Shown here piece after piece: positions 15,947 to 22,852 of a stretch of DNA of 33,374 nt. Both the position numbers and the translations under genes were made by a program. The DNA comes from an uncultured Oscillospiraceae bacterium (GTDB lineage: Bacteria; Bacillota; Clostridia; Oscillospirales; Ruminococcaceae). Within the stretch, counting starts at the first letter, position 1. Every line of letters starts with the position of its first letter. Below the pieces are notes generated by a model, which was not told the DNA's origin, did no database searches, and saw only the letters and a list, made by a program, of their open reading frames with translations. The stretch lies in NCBI GenBank assembly GCA_947522735.1, contig CANNTZ010000022.1:1-33374 (forward strand), read 5' to 3'.

Positions 15947-18175
15947 CTACAGTTCGAGTCCGCTCACGAACCCGCCGAGCCTTTCGCGCAGCAGCGCAAG
16001 CGTCGCGCCGTCCAGCTTTTTGCCGGTGGCGAGCGTCGCCATAAGCTCCTGCTGCTCGGTATCAAAATATTCAAACAGCCTCGTCTCGAACAGCTCCATC
16101 TGTTCGGGGCTTATCTTTGCCGCAAAGCCGTCGCCGACGGCAAAGATAATAAGCGCCTGATGCGCGTCGGAGAGCGGTGCGAAACGTCGCTGGCGCAGCG
16201 CGGCCATCATCCGGTCGCCCGCGTCGAGCACCTTGCGGGTGTTGTCGTCAAGATCCGCGCCGAACTGCGCGAAGGCGGCAAGCTCGCGATACTGCGCGAG
16301 ACTCATGCGCAGCCGCGCGGAGACCTGCTTCATCAGCCTTGTCTGCGCCGAGGAGCCGACGCGCGACACCGAAAGCCCGACATTGATAGCCGGGCGCTGA
16401 CCCTCGTTGAACAGATCGGTTTCGAGGAATATCTGGCCGTCGGTGATGGAGATGACGTTAGTAGGGATATATGCGGAGATATCGCCCGCCTGCGTTTCGA
16501 TTATCGGCAGTGCGGTCATTGAGCCGCCGCCCGCCTCCTCGGAGAGCCGCGCGCTGCGTTCGAGCAGCCTTGCGTGCAGATAAAACACATCGCCGGGATA
16601 GGCCTCCCGGCCGGAGGGACGGTGCAGCAGCAGCGACAGCTCGCGATAGCTGACCGCGTGCTTTGACAGATCATCATAGACGATGAGCACGTCGCGTCCG
16701 GAATACATGAAGTATTCCCCCATTGCGGTGGCGCTGAACGGCGCAATGTACTGCATCGAGGCCGAGCTGGAGGCGGTTGCGCTCACTATAATCGTATAAT
16801 CCATTGCTCCGCAGTCTTTAAGCTTGGAGCAAAGCGCCGCAACCGCTGTCTCCTTCTGACCTATTGCAACATATATGCATATGACGTTTTTATCCCTCTG
16901 GTTGATTATGGCGTCCACGGCAATGGAGGATTTGCCGCTCTGTCGGTCGCCGATAATCAGCTCGCGCTGGCCTCTGCCGATAGGCACGAGCGCGTCAATG
17001 GCCTTGATGCCGGTGTGCAGCGGCTGGGAGACGCCCCTGCGATCGGGGATGCTGGGGGCACTGTGCTCAATTGGCATACGCTTGCCTGTCCAGAGCCTGC
17101 CTTTGCCGTCAATCGGCTCGCCGAGCGGATCCACGACGCGTCCGAGCAGCTCCTCTCCGGCCGGCACACTCGCCATCCGTCCGGCGCGGCGCACCTTGCT
17201 GCCGCTCTCAAGGTGCTCGTAGCGCCCAAATACGATGCAGCCGATGCGGCTCGGTTCAATGTCGAGTATCATGCCGCGCTCGCCACACTCAAACTCGACG
17301 ATCTCGCCGTACATGATGTCGGAAAGGCCGTCCAGCCAGCAAATTCCGTCCGAGACGCTGATGACGCGGCCCTGCTGGTACTCGTCTACGCCCTCCGGCA
17401 GAGCGCTTATTCCGGCGGCGATCTCGTCTATCACGCCGTTTATGTCGGAGTCGTTGACGACCGGCTTGGCGCTGAGCTGCTTTACCGCACGGTAGAGCAT
17501 ATTGTCCACGGTGTAGTCATACACGGTGTCGCCGATGCGCAGACGCATTCCGCCAATAAGCGACGGATCGACGCGCACCCAATAGGACGGGTGTCCTCCG
17601 ACGTCGTAAAGCAGCTTGGAGGTGCGCTCGCCTATTTTGTCCACGATCTCCTGCGGGAGCCGGAAGGCGGAGGTCAGCGTGACGTAGAGCACGTCCTTGA
17701 TTGCGAGATAGGCGATATCGCCGGGGGTTATCTCGGCGTGGCGCAGTATCTCGTCGGCAATGGCGTCCTCCTTGGCGCGCATTATTGAGAGATAGGGCTC
17801 GTCCGCCATCATCGCGGCGACCCTTTCGCGCAGCTTTTTGAAGAATCCGGCGCGCGCGGCGCTTGTCATGTCGCGGCGCTCGTCGCGAAGCTGGCGCTCT
17901 ATCTGCTCCGAGAGGCGTTCAAGCTCGCCGTCCGTCTCGGCGTTGATGCGCGCTATCTCCTCGTTCGCCGCGTCCGCCGCGGCTTTGGTCTCGGGGTCGT
18001 GCGCCGGCTCCGGGAGCTTTTCCGGCTCCGGCGGGCGCTCGATATAGTCAAGCTCCCTGTTTATCCTCTCGCGCCGCGAGCGGAAGATGTTCACGATAGT
18101 TTTTCTGCCAACAAGAAATATTATCGCCGCAAGCAGCAGCACATTTATGCAGGCGTATAAAAAATACATTCCCAT
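15947..18175 (-). CDS. Fused ATP synthase stator and catalytic-ring protein: b'-type stalk + delta C-terminal domain + alpha subunit
   Basis: One uninterrupted 742-codon frame. Residues 4-23 form a membrane helix followed by VGRKTIVNIFRSRRERINREL, typical of b/b' stalk subunits, then a charged helical stretch to about 145. Residues about 161-236 (DVLYVTLTSAF, RVDPSLIGGMRLRIGD) match the C-terminal domain of delta/OSCP. From about 243 a complete alpha subunit follows: Walker A GDRQSGKSS (409-417), VLIVYDDLSKHAVSYRE (496-512) and LSVSRVGSSAQ with the arginine finger at about R605. The delta N-terminal bundle is absent or reduced to about 50 residues. The operon has no separate atpH or atpA; a second b gene (atpF) lies 59 nt upstream and atpG 19 nt downstream. 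b-delta fusions are known in actinobacteria; I know of no described b-delta-alpha fusion. No convincing internal start was seen before alpha (ATG at 17500 lacks a good Shine-Dalgarno). Confidence 0.93.
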   Translation of the reverse strand: MGMYFLYACINVLLLAAIIFLVGRKTIVNIFRSRRERINRELDYIERPPEPEKLPEPAHDPETKAAADAANEEIARINAETDGELERLSEQIERQLRDERRDMTSAARAGFFKKLRERVAAMMADEPYLSIMRAKEDAIADEILRHAEITPGDIAYLAIKDVLYVTLTSAFRLPQEIVDKIGERTSKLLYDVGGHPSYWVRVDPSLIGGMRLRIGDTVYDYTVDNMLYRAVKQLSAKPVVNDSDINGVIDEIAAGISALPEGVDEYQQGRVISVSDGICWLDGLSDIMYGEIVEFECGERGMILDIEPSRIGCIVFGRYEHLESGSKVRRAGRMASVPAGEELLGRVVDPLGEPIDGKGRLWTGKRMPIEHSAPSIPDRRGVSQPLHTGIKAIDALVPIGRGQRELIIGDRQSGKSSIAVDAIINQRDKNVICIYVAIGQKETAVAALCSKLKDCGAMDYTIIVSATASSSASMQYIAPFSATAMGEYFMYSGRDVLIVYDDLSKHAVSYRELSLLLHRPSGREAYPGDVFYLHARLLERSARLSEEAGGGSMTALPIIETQAGDISAYIPTNVISITDGQIFLETDLFNEGQRPAINVGLSVSRVGSSAQTRLMKQVSARLRMSLAQYRELAAFAQFGADLDDNTRKVLDAGDRMMAALRQRRFAPLSDAHQALIIFAVGDGFAAKISPEQMELFETRLFEYFDTEQQELMATLATGKKLDGATLALLRERLGGFVSGLEL

Positions 18176-18234
18176 CTCTAATTTCCGATCAAAACAGTGT
18201 TGTGTGATGTGTTTGCGCGAAAAGAAAGCCGGTT

Positions 18235-18651
18235 TTATGATACAAGCTTTTCCGCAAGCGTCAGGGCAAGAGCGTCGAGCCGCTCGTCGAGCCGCTCGTC
18301 GAGCTGAGTCTTTTCGGCGTCGAGCTGAGCGCGGCCGTCTGCAAAGCGTCCTTGCAGGCGGGCGGTTCCCTCGGAAAACCGGCGGCCCGCAGCCTCCTTT
18401 GCGTCCAAAACGGCCTCTGCCACGCGGTCAAGCTCCTGCCGACGCGCGTTTTCCAGCGCCCTTAATCGCTTTTGGTTTTCCTCGCGAAGCCTTAGCTCCG
18501 TTACCTTGCGCTCCGCCTCGGCGTATTCCAGCTTCTTTTTGCGGCTGTGCATCATGCCCAGCACCGGACGAAAGAGCAGCCTGTCCAGCACCAGCATGAG
18601 AACGAAAAAGCAGATTACGGTCCAGATCATGACCGACGGCTGAATGTTCAT
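18235..18651 (-). CDS. atpF: ATP synthase Fo b subunit
   Basis: Peripheral-stalk subunit. The 138 residues have one N-terminal membrane helix (about 7-27, VMIWTVICFFVLMLVLDRLLF), then FRPVLGMMHSRKKKLEYAE and a continuous charged alpha-helical coiled coil to the end. Slightly shorter than the usual 155-170. The C-terminus contains a short duplication (LDERLDERLDAL). It presumably pairs with the b'-like N-terminus of the downstream fusion to form an asymmetric stalk. Start ATG 18651 has AAAGG about 11 nt upstream. It lies between atpE (30 nt) and the fusion gene (59 nt). Confidence 0.88.
   Translation of the reverse strand: MNIQPSVMIWTVICFFVLMLVLDRLLFRPVLGMMHSRKKKLEYAEAERKVTELRLREENQKRLRALENARRQELDRVAEAVLDAKEAAGRRFSEGTARLQGRFADGRAQLDAEKTQLDERLDERLDALALTLAEKLVS
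18274..18304. repeat. 12-bp tandem repeat in atpF
   Basis: GTCGAGCCGCTC occurs twice in tandem, then a partial third copy (GTCGAGC). In frame it encodes the repeated LDER unit of the b-subunit coiled coil, so copy-number change would lengthen the stalk by four residues without a frameshift. Confidence 0.7.
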
Positions 18652-18681
18652 AGCTCAGGACACCTTTCTTAGCGGCAAAAG

Positions 18682-18912
18682 TCAGATCTTGGAGATGAGC
18701 ATGAAGGCGATGAGCAGCCCGTAGATGGTGAGAGCCTCCATGAGCGCGAGGGCGATGATCAGGGTGGAGCGGACGTCCTTTGCGCTGTCCGGCTGCCGGG
18801 CTATGCTCTCCATTGCGGCCTTGGAGGTCTTGCCCTGCGCAAGCGCCGGGAAGATGGTGCTAACGGTGATGGTGAACGCCGCCGCGAGGGCGATGATGGC
18901 TTCTTTAGTCAT
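18682..18912 (-). CDS. atpE: ATP synthase Fo c subunit with atypical first helix
   Basis: Rotor-ring proteolipid of 76 residues with two membrane helices (about 5-25 and 48-72) joined by the conserved polar loop ARQP (R39, Q40, P41). The ion-carrying acid is E59 in LALMEALTIYG. Q26 and Y64 align with Na+-ring ligands Q32 and Y70 of Ilyobacter, but A60 and L61 replace the S66 and T67 of Na+ rings, so the coupling ion is uncertain and a proton is more likely. The helix-packing glycines GxGxGxG of helix 1 are replaced by T19, F21, A23 and A25. Start ATG 18912 has AAGGAG 8 nt upstream. A small stem (18929-18949) precedes the Shine-Dalgarno. Confidence 0.92.
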   Translation of the reverse strand: MTKEAIIALAAAFTITVSTIFPALAQGKTSKAAMESIARQPDSAKDVRSTLIIALALMEALTIYGLLIAFMLISKI

Positions 18913-18975
18913 GATTGTTACTCCTTTTTGCGGCTCCTTGGGCGCCGCAGTTATATTTTCAGATCATATTGCCTG

Positions 18976-19650
18976 TCAGTCCGTCTCGGTCAGCTCGTCG
19001 AGATAGATGGAGGTTAGCATTGTGAACACAACCGCCTGAATGGCGCAGAACAGCAGGCTGAGCGTCATCATTATGATCGGCGCGCCGATCGGCAGCAGCT
19101 TGTAGAGCTGCTCGGTGACGGTCTCCTCGCCGAATACGTTGCCGAAAAGACGAAGCGCCAGAGAAACAGGCTTGATGAACTCGTCAAGGACAAGCAGCGG
19201 AAGCATAAAGCACATCGGCTTGACAAAGTGTCCGAAATAGTGCCTGACGCCGCAGCGCAGCCCGAAATACTGGAGCATTATAAAGGTGACCGCGCCAAGC
19301 CCACCGGTGACGGAGAGCGACGCTGTCGGGGCCTTGACATAATCGGTGAGCCCGACGCCGGGAATAAGCCCGGAATAGTTCGCCATTATTATGAAGATGA
19401 ACAGCGAGCCGAGAAAGGTGAAATATTTCCGCGCCTTCTCCGGCCCGAGGATGCCGCCGAAGAAATTTTCGAGGTATTCAAGCGCCGTTTCGATTATATT
19501 CTGGAATTTTCCGGGGCGCTCCTTGAGGCTGCGCCGGACGATCAGAGCTATCACGGCGACAAGCGCGATGATAAGCCACATCGTCACGACCTCGCCCGTC
19601 ACGTCTAAGACGCCGAATATCGGTATGATAACGCGGGATGGCTCTCCCAT
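18976..19650 (-). CDS. atpB: ATP synthase Fo a subunit
   Basis: Membrane half-channel subunit of 224 residues with five to six hydrophobic helices. The essential arginine is in SLALRLFGNVFGEE, and the middle holds YFTFLGSLFIFIIMANYSGLIPG (split across a helix), typical of bacterial AtpB. The C-terminal helix FCAIQAVVFTMLTSIYL fits the family. Its ATG shares one base with the stop of the upstream AtpI-like gene (TGATG), indicating coupling. 63 nt separate it from atpE. Confidence 0.94.
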   Translation of the reverse strand: MGEPSRVIIPIFGVLDVTGEVVTMWLIIALVAVIALIVRRSLKERPGKFQNIIETALEYLENFFGGILGPEKARKYFTFLGSLFIFIIMANYSGLIPGVGLTDYVKAPTASLSVTGGLGAVTFIMLQYFGLRCGVRHYFGHFVKPMCFMLPLLVLDEFIKPVSLALRLFGNVFGEETVTEQLYKLLPIGAPIIMMTLSLLFCAIQAVVFTMLTSIYLDELTETD

Positions 19651-19970
19651 CAGTCATTCTCCCTTTCAGCTTTGCTTTCGCCGGCCGGCGAGCGCATATC
19701 GCGCGCAAGCCTTGCGGCGAAGAAAAACGACGGCACGGTCACGCCGAGCGCGCCGCCGACCAGCATGGCCTCAAGCGGCCACGGCAAAACGTTTGATAAA
19801 AAATAAATCGCGACGAGATACGCTATATTAAGCGTCTGTCGCAAAATTGAGCTCACGGCAATTCGGTCGTTATTTTTTCGCAGCAGCCTTCGGGCCACAA
19901 GGTAGTTTGCTGACGACAGCGCCGCTCCGAAAACGAGCGAGATAACGCCGCCGACGATATACTCTGTCAT
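19650..19970 (-). CDS. ATP synthase AtpI-like small membrane protein
   Basis: The first gene of the ATP synthase operon encodes 106 residues with about four hydrophobic segments (TEYIVGGVISLVFGAALSS, NIAYLVAIYFLSNVLPW, LEAMLVGGALGVTVPSFFF) and a charged C-terminus. Position, size and topology match AtpI, a poorly conserved assembly factor for the c ring; the sequence itself shows no diagnostic motif. The frame is open 19 codons upstream, but ATG 19970 is chosen because GAGGTG lies just before it and the longer form would begin at or upstream of the promoter -35. It overlaps atpB by 1 nt. Confidence 0.75.
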   Translation of the reverse strand: MTEYIVGGVISLVFGAALSSANYLVARRLLRKNNDRIAVSSILRQTLNIAYLVAIYFLSNVLPWPLEAMLVGGALGVTVPSFFFAARLARDMRSPAGESKAEREND

Positions 19971-19998
19971 ACGCACCTCACCTGCTGTAATCAATTTT

Positions 19999-20027
19999 AT
20001 AATAGCACACCGTCTGCGATTTGTCAA
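19999..20027 (-). promoter_or_regulatory. SigA promoter of the ATP synthase operon
   Basis: On the minus strand TTGACA, 17 nt, TATTAT, with a transcript start about 20 nt before the first gene's ATG. Near-consensus, as expected for a highly expressed operon. Confidence 0.8.
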
Positions 20028-20099
20028 ATATCAAATAATTATGCGCCTTATATCCTTTTTATATTTCCCTTCCGGCCGTTCCCCTTGGCGGGAGCCGTC

Positions 20100-20129
20100 C
20101 GCCGCCCGTACCGCGGAGAACAGGCGGCG
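20100..20129 (-). terminator. Hairpin between mrdA and the ATP synthase operon
   Basis: A 7-bp perfect stem (CGCCGCC / GGCGGCG) with a 16-nt loop, in the 160-bp gap after mrdA. A smaller GGGCG/CGCCC stem directly follows the mrdA stop. Neither has a U tract, so termination of the mre-mrdA transcript here is plausible but weakly supported. Confidence 0.3.
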
Positions 20130-20191
20130 CTCCTGATTATTGATATAACGCGCAAGGCTCGTCCGCGAACACTCCGCCGGGCGTCGCCCGC

Positions 20192-22228
20192 TCATTTAAG
20201 AAGAACATCCGTCGTGGCGGGATCTCCGCCGGAGCTGGAGCCGAAGAAATATTCGTTGAGTATCGCCTTTGCAACAGGCGCGGCCCAATAGCCGTGCCAC
20301 GCCTTCTCGATGACGACAGCTATCGCGATTTGCGGATCATATGCGGGCGCGTAGCAGACGAAAACCGCGTTCGGAGAGCTGCTCGTCTGCGGGGTGCCGG
20401 TCTTGGCGGCAATGGTTATCGGGTAGTCGTCAAATTCATGGTGCGCCGTGCCGATATAGCCGCGCTGACCCGCCGCGCGGATCATCGCCTCGCGCAGCGT
20501 CTCGAATATCTTCGGATCGACGCCGCCGTCCTCCACCAGATCGTAAACCACCTCCGGCTCATGCTCGTAGATGATCTCGTCGTAGTTGTAGCTCGTGATG
20601 CTCTTGACGACGCTGACCCTCATGCGCTTGCCGTTGTTGGCGAGCGTCGCCGCGTAGTTGGCCAACTGTATCGGTGTGAACAGGTTGTCGGACTGACCTA
20701 TCGCCGACTGCACCGAATCTCCCGACTGCCACGCGCTGCCGCCGTGCTTCTCGCGGTATTCCGGCCCCGCGACGACTCCGGTCGATTCCGGAAGCTCGAT
20801 GCCGGTGTGCTGGCCGAAGCCGTACATAGCGCTGTATTCGTTGAGCTTCTCGTGGCCGAGCAGACGGCCCATCTCATAGAAGAAGACGTTGCAGGATACG
20901 CGTATCGCGTCCACAACGTTGATTCTGCCGTGGATGCCCATGCAGGTCGGCTGATAGGCGCTGAAATAGGTGTAGACGCCCTCGCAGTTGACGGTTGTGT
21001 ACGGCGTGATGAAGCCCTCGTTCAGTGCCGCCGTGGCCGATACCATCTTATAGGTCGAGCCGGGGGCGTAGGCGCCGCTCAGCACGCGGTTAAACAGCGG
21101 GCGCAGCTCGTCGTCCACAAGCTCGGAGTAATCGGAATAGTAGGCAGACAGATCGTACGTCGGCGCCGTCGCGTTGACAAGCAGCTCGCCGGTCTTGACG
21201 TCGATCACCGCCACCGCGCCGGCGGTTGCCTCCGAGCCGTGATCCGGCTCGTCCGAGGCTTGCAGCGTCGCTATCTGCTCCTCAAGCGCCTGCTGCGCAA
21301 CGCGGTTGAGATCGTAGTTGATAGTCAGTGCGACGGTGTTGCCCGGCACCGCCACCTTGCTCTGCTCAACGTTGATGACCTCTCCGCCGGTGCTGATATA
21401 GACTATCTGCTCGCCGTCCTCGCCGTGCAGATAGCTCTCGTAGGCCTTTTCGACGCCGCTCTTTCCGGTGTAATCGTCCAGCGTATAGCCCTTTTCGAGC
21501 AGATCAAGCTCATCGTCGCTTATCAGCCCTGTCACGCCGATTATATGCGACGCAATCGAGCCGTTGGTGTATTTGCGCACCGGCACGTTCTTCACCGTCA
21601 CGCCGGAGAGCGCCGATATGCTCTCGGATATCCGGGTGACCGTCTCTATGGAGACGTTCTTCGCGAAGGTGTAGGGGTTTTTCATCGAGAAATCGCGGCG
21701 GTGCATCTCATAGCGCACGCCTGCGATTATGCGGAACTGCGAGTCGGTCGCCTCCTCCAGCCCAAACCTCTGCTTCAGCCAATAGACGGTGTCGTCAACG
21801 GTTGCGTACTGCTCGACGCCGAGAAAGCTTTTCAGATTTTTTATAGCGTTCTCCGCGCCCTCCTTGAACTCGAAGGGTGCTGTCTCGGTTATCGGCAGAT
21901 TGTCTATCCACTCCTCGTCCGCCTCCAGCAGAATGCTCGCCAGACGCAGGATGGTGTCGTTTATTGTCCCGTCCTCAAGGAACGCCTTGTTGAAAACGAC
22001 GTCGTAGCTGTTGATGTTAACGGCGAGCGACTTGCCGTAGCGGTCCATGATCTCGCCGCGCGCCGCCTTGACACGCTGCGTGCGGGTATAGACGGTCTGC
22101 GTGCGCTCCTCGTAACGGTCGCCGTTAACCACCTGTATGTCCATGAGCTTCAGTCCATAGAAAGCGAACACCATCACCAGCATGACGGCAAGCTCGATCA
22201 TTCGTCTGTTTAACATCTTTGCTTTCAT
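20192..22228 (-). CDS. mrdA: Penicillin-binding protein 2, elongasome transpeptidase
   Basis: Cross-links peptidoglycan during cell elongation together with RodA and MreBCD. The 678 residues have a single N-terminal membrane anchor (about 11-30), a PBP dimerisation domain with RGEIMDRYGKSLA, and a transpeptidase domain with S391-x-x-K394 (APGSTYK), SCN at 445-447 and KTG at 609-611. All catalytic motifs are intact. The frame is open 16 codons further upstream, but ATG 22228 (MKAKMLNRRM) has TCAGGA about 5 nt before it and gives a normal N-terminus. It lies 97 nt downstream of mreD and is probably cotranscribed with it. No rodA is seen in the window. Confidence 0.93.
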   Translation of the reverse strand: MKAKMLNRRMIELAVMLVMVFAFYGLKLMDIQVVNGDRYEERTQTVYTRTQRVKAARGEIMDRYGKSLAVNINSYDVVFNKAFLEDGTINDTILRLASILLEADEEWIDNLPITETAPFEFKEGAENAIKNLKSFLGVEQYATVDDTVYWLKQRFGLEEATDSQFRIIAGVRYEMHRRDFSMKNPYTFAKNVSIETVTRISESISALSGVTVKNVPVRKYTNGSIASHIIGVTGLISDDELDLLEKGYTLDDYTGKSGVEKAYESYLHGEDGEQIVYISTGGEVINVEQSKVAVPGNTVALTINYDLNRVAQQALEEQIATLQASDEPDHGSEATAGAVAVIDVKTGELLVNATAPTYDLSAYYSDYSELVDDELRPLFNRVLSGAYAPGSTYKMVSATAALNEGFITPYTTVNCEGVYTYFSAYQPTCMGIHGRINVVDAIRVSCNVFFYEMGRLLGHEKLNEYSAMYGFGQHTGIELPESTGVVAGPEYREKHGGSAWQSGDSVQSAIGQSDNLFTPIQLANYAATLANNGKRMRVSVVKSITSYNYDEIIYEHEPEVVYDLVEDGGVDPKIFETLREAMIRAAGQRGYIGTAHHEFDDYPITIAAKTGTPQTSSSPNAVFVCYAPAYDPQIAIAVVIEKAWHGYWAAPVAKAILNEYFFGSSSGGDPATTDVLLK

Positions 22229-22325
22229 AAATCCTGACCCGTGCGGTTGATTGATATAATAAATTCGTGACCGCACAGACGCCCGTCAAGCGTCCGGCGA
22301 TCACCTGTTTCATGCGATATTCGGT

Positions 22326-22841
22326 TCACACCTCAAAATTCAGCCGCTGCTTGATAAAGCCGACCAGCGGATAGAACAACAGCGTGAACACGACGGAATA
22401 GAGCGCGACAGGCAGCAAGCGCCCGAGAAAGACCGCGCCCGCGCCGCCGTAGCTCCACATTTTATAAAGCAGATAATACTCGACGAACGCGCGCAGCACC
22501 GACGCCGCGGTCACAATCAGCAGCGCCGTCCAGACCGTCCGCCGGATGAGGAATATAACCAGCAGCGCAGCACCGACGCAGCAGGCAAAGCAGACAAGCG
22601 CATTGAGCCCGAACATCATGTCCGAGGTGAAATCGAGCAGTATCCCGCAGAAAAAGCCGAAGAAGCCGCCCGCCACGCTGCCCTCGAATATTGCGACGCA
22701 CAGCGCGAAGGTGAAAGAGAGTATCGGCTTGACGCCGGATATTTCAAGGAGAAACGGCGTCGTCTGCAAGCAGTAGAGCAGCGCGGTGATGCAGAAATAC
22801 AGTATGAACTTGAGAATGAGAAGCCGTTTTTTCCTGTTCAT
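22326..22841 (-). CDS. mreD: Rod shape-determining protein MreD
   Basis: Integral membrane partner of MreC in the elongasome. The 171 residues are almost entirely hydrophobic with five to six membrane helices, including LKFILYFCITALLYCLQ and a C-terminal VALYSVVFTLLFYPLVGFI. The motif GGFFGFFCGILLDFTSD matches the G-x-x-x-G-x-x-x-D region of MreD proteins. The frame runs upstream through mreC, but ATG 22841 (MNRKKRLLILKF) has GGAGG 5 nt before it and is clearly the start. It follows mreC by 11 nt. Confidence 0.9.
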   Translation of the reverse strand: MNRKKRLLILKFILYFCITALLYCLQTTPFLLEISGVKPILSFTFALCVAIFEGSVAGGFFGFFCGILLDFTSDMMFGLNALVCFACCVGAALLVIFLIRRTVWTALLIVTAASVLRAFVEYYLLYKMWSYGGAGAVFLGRLLPVALYSVVFTLLFYPLVGFIKQRLNFEV

Positions 22842-22852
22842 CGCACCCTCCG

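Noticed and set aside
15947..18175. The possibility that the b'-delta-alpha fusion is an artefact of two genes joined by sequencing error
   Set aside because: The frame is continuous with family-like sequence on both sides of each junction, the linker has normal composition, and no leftover start or Shine-Dalgarno for a separate atpA is visible. Read-level confirmation is still desirable.
18682..18912. Na+ specificity of the c ring
   Set aside because: Q26, E59 and Y64 fit a Na+ site, but the hydroxyl ligands next to the acid are replaced by A60 and L61, so I did not call it Na+-coupled.
20028..20191. A riboswitch or small gene in the gap before the ATP synthase promoter
   Set aside because: Only short GC-rich stems without conserved riboswitch strings or a credible start codon and Shine-Dalgarno were found.
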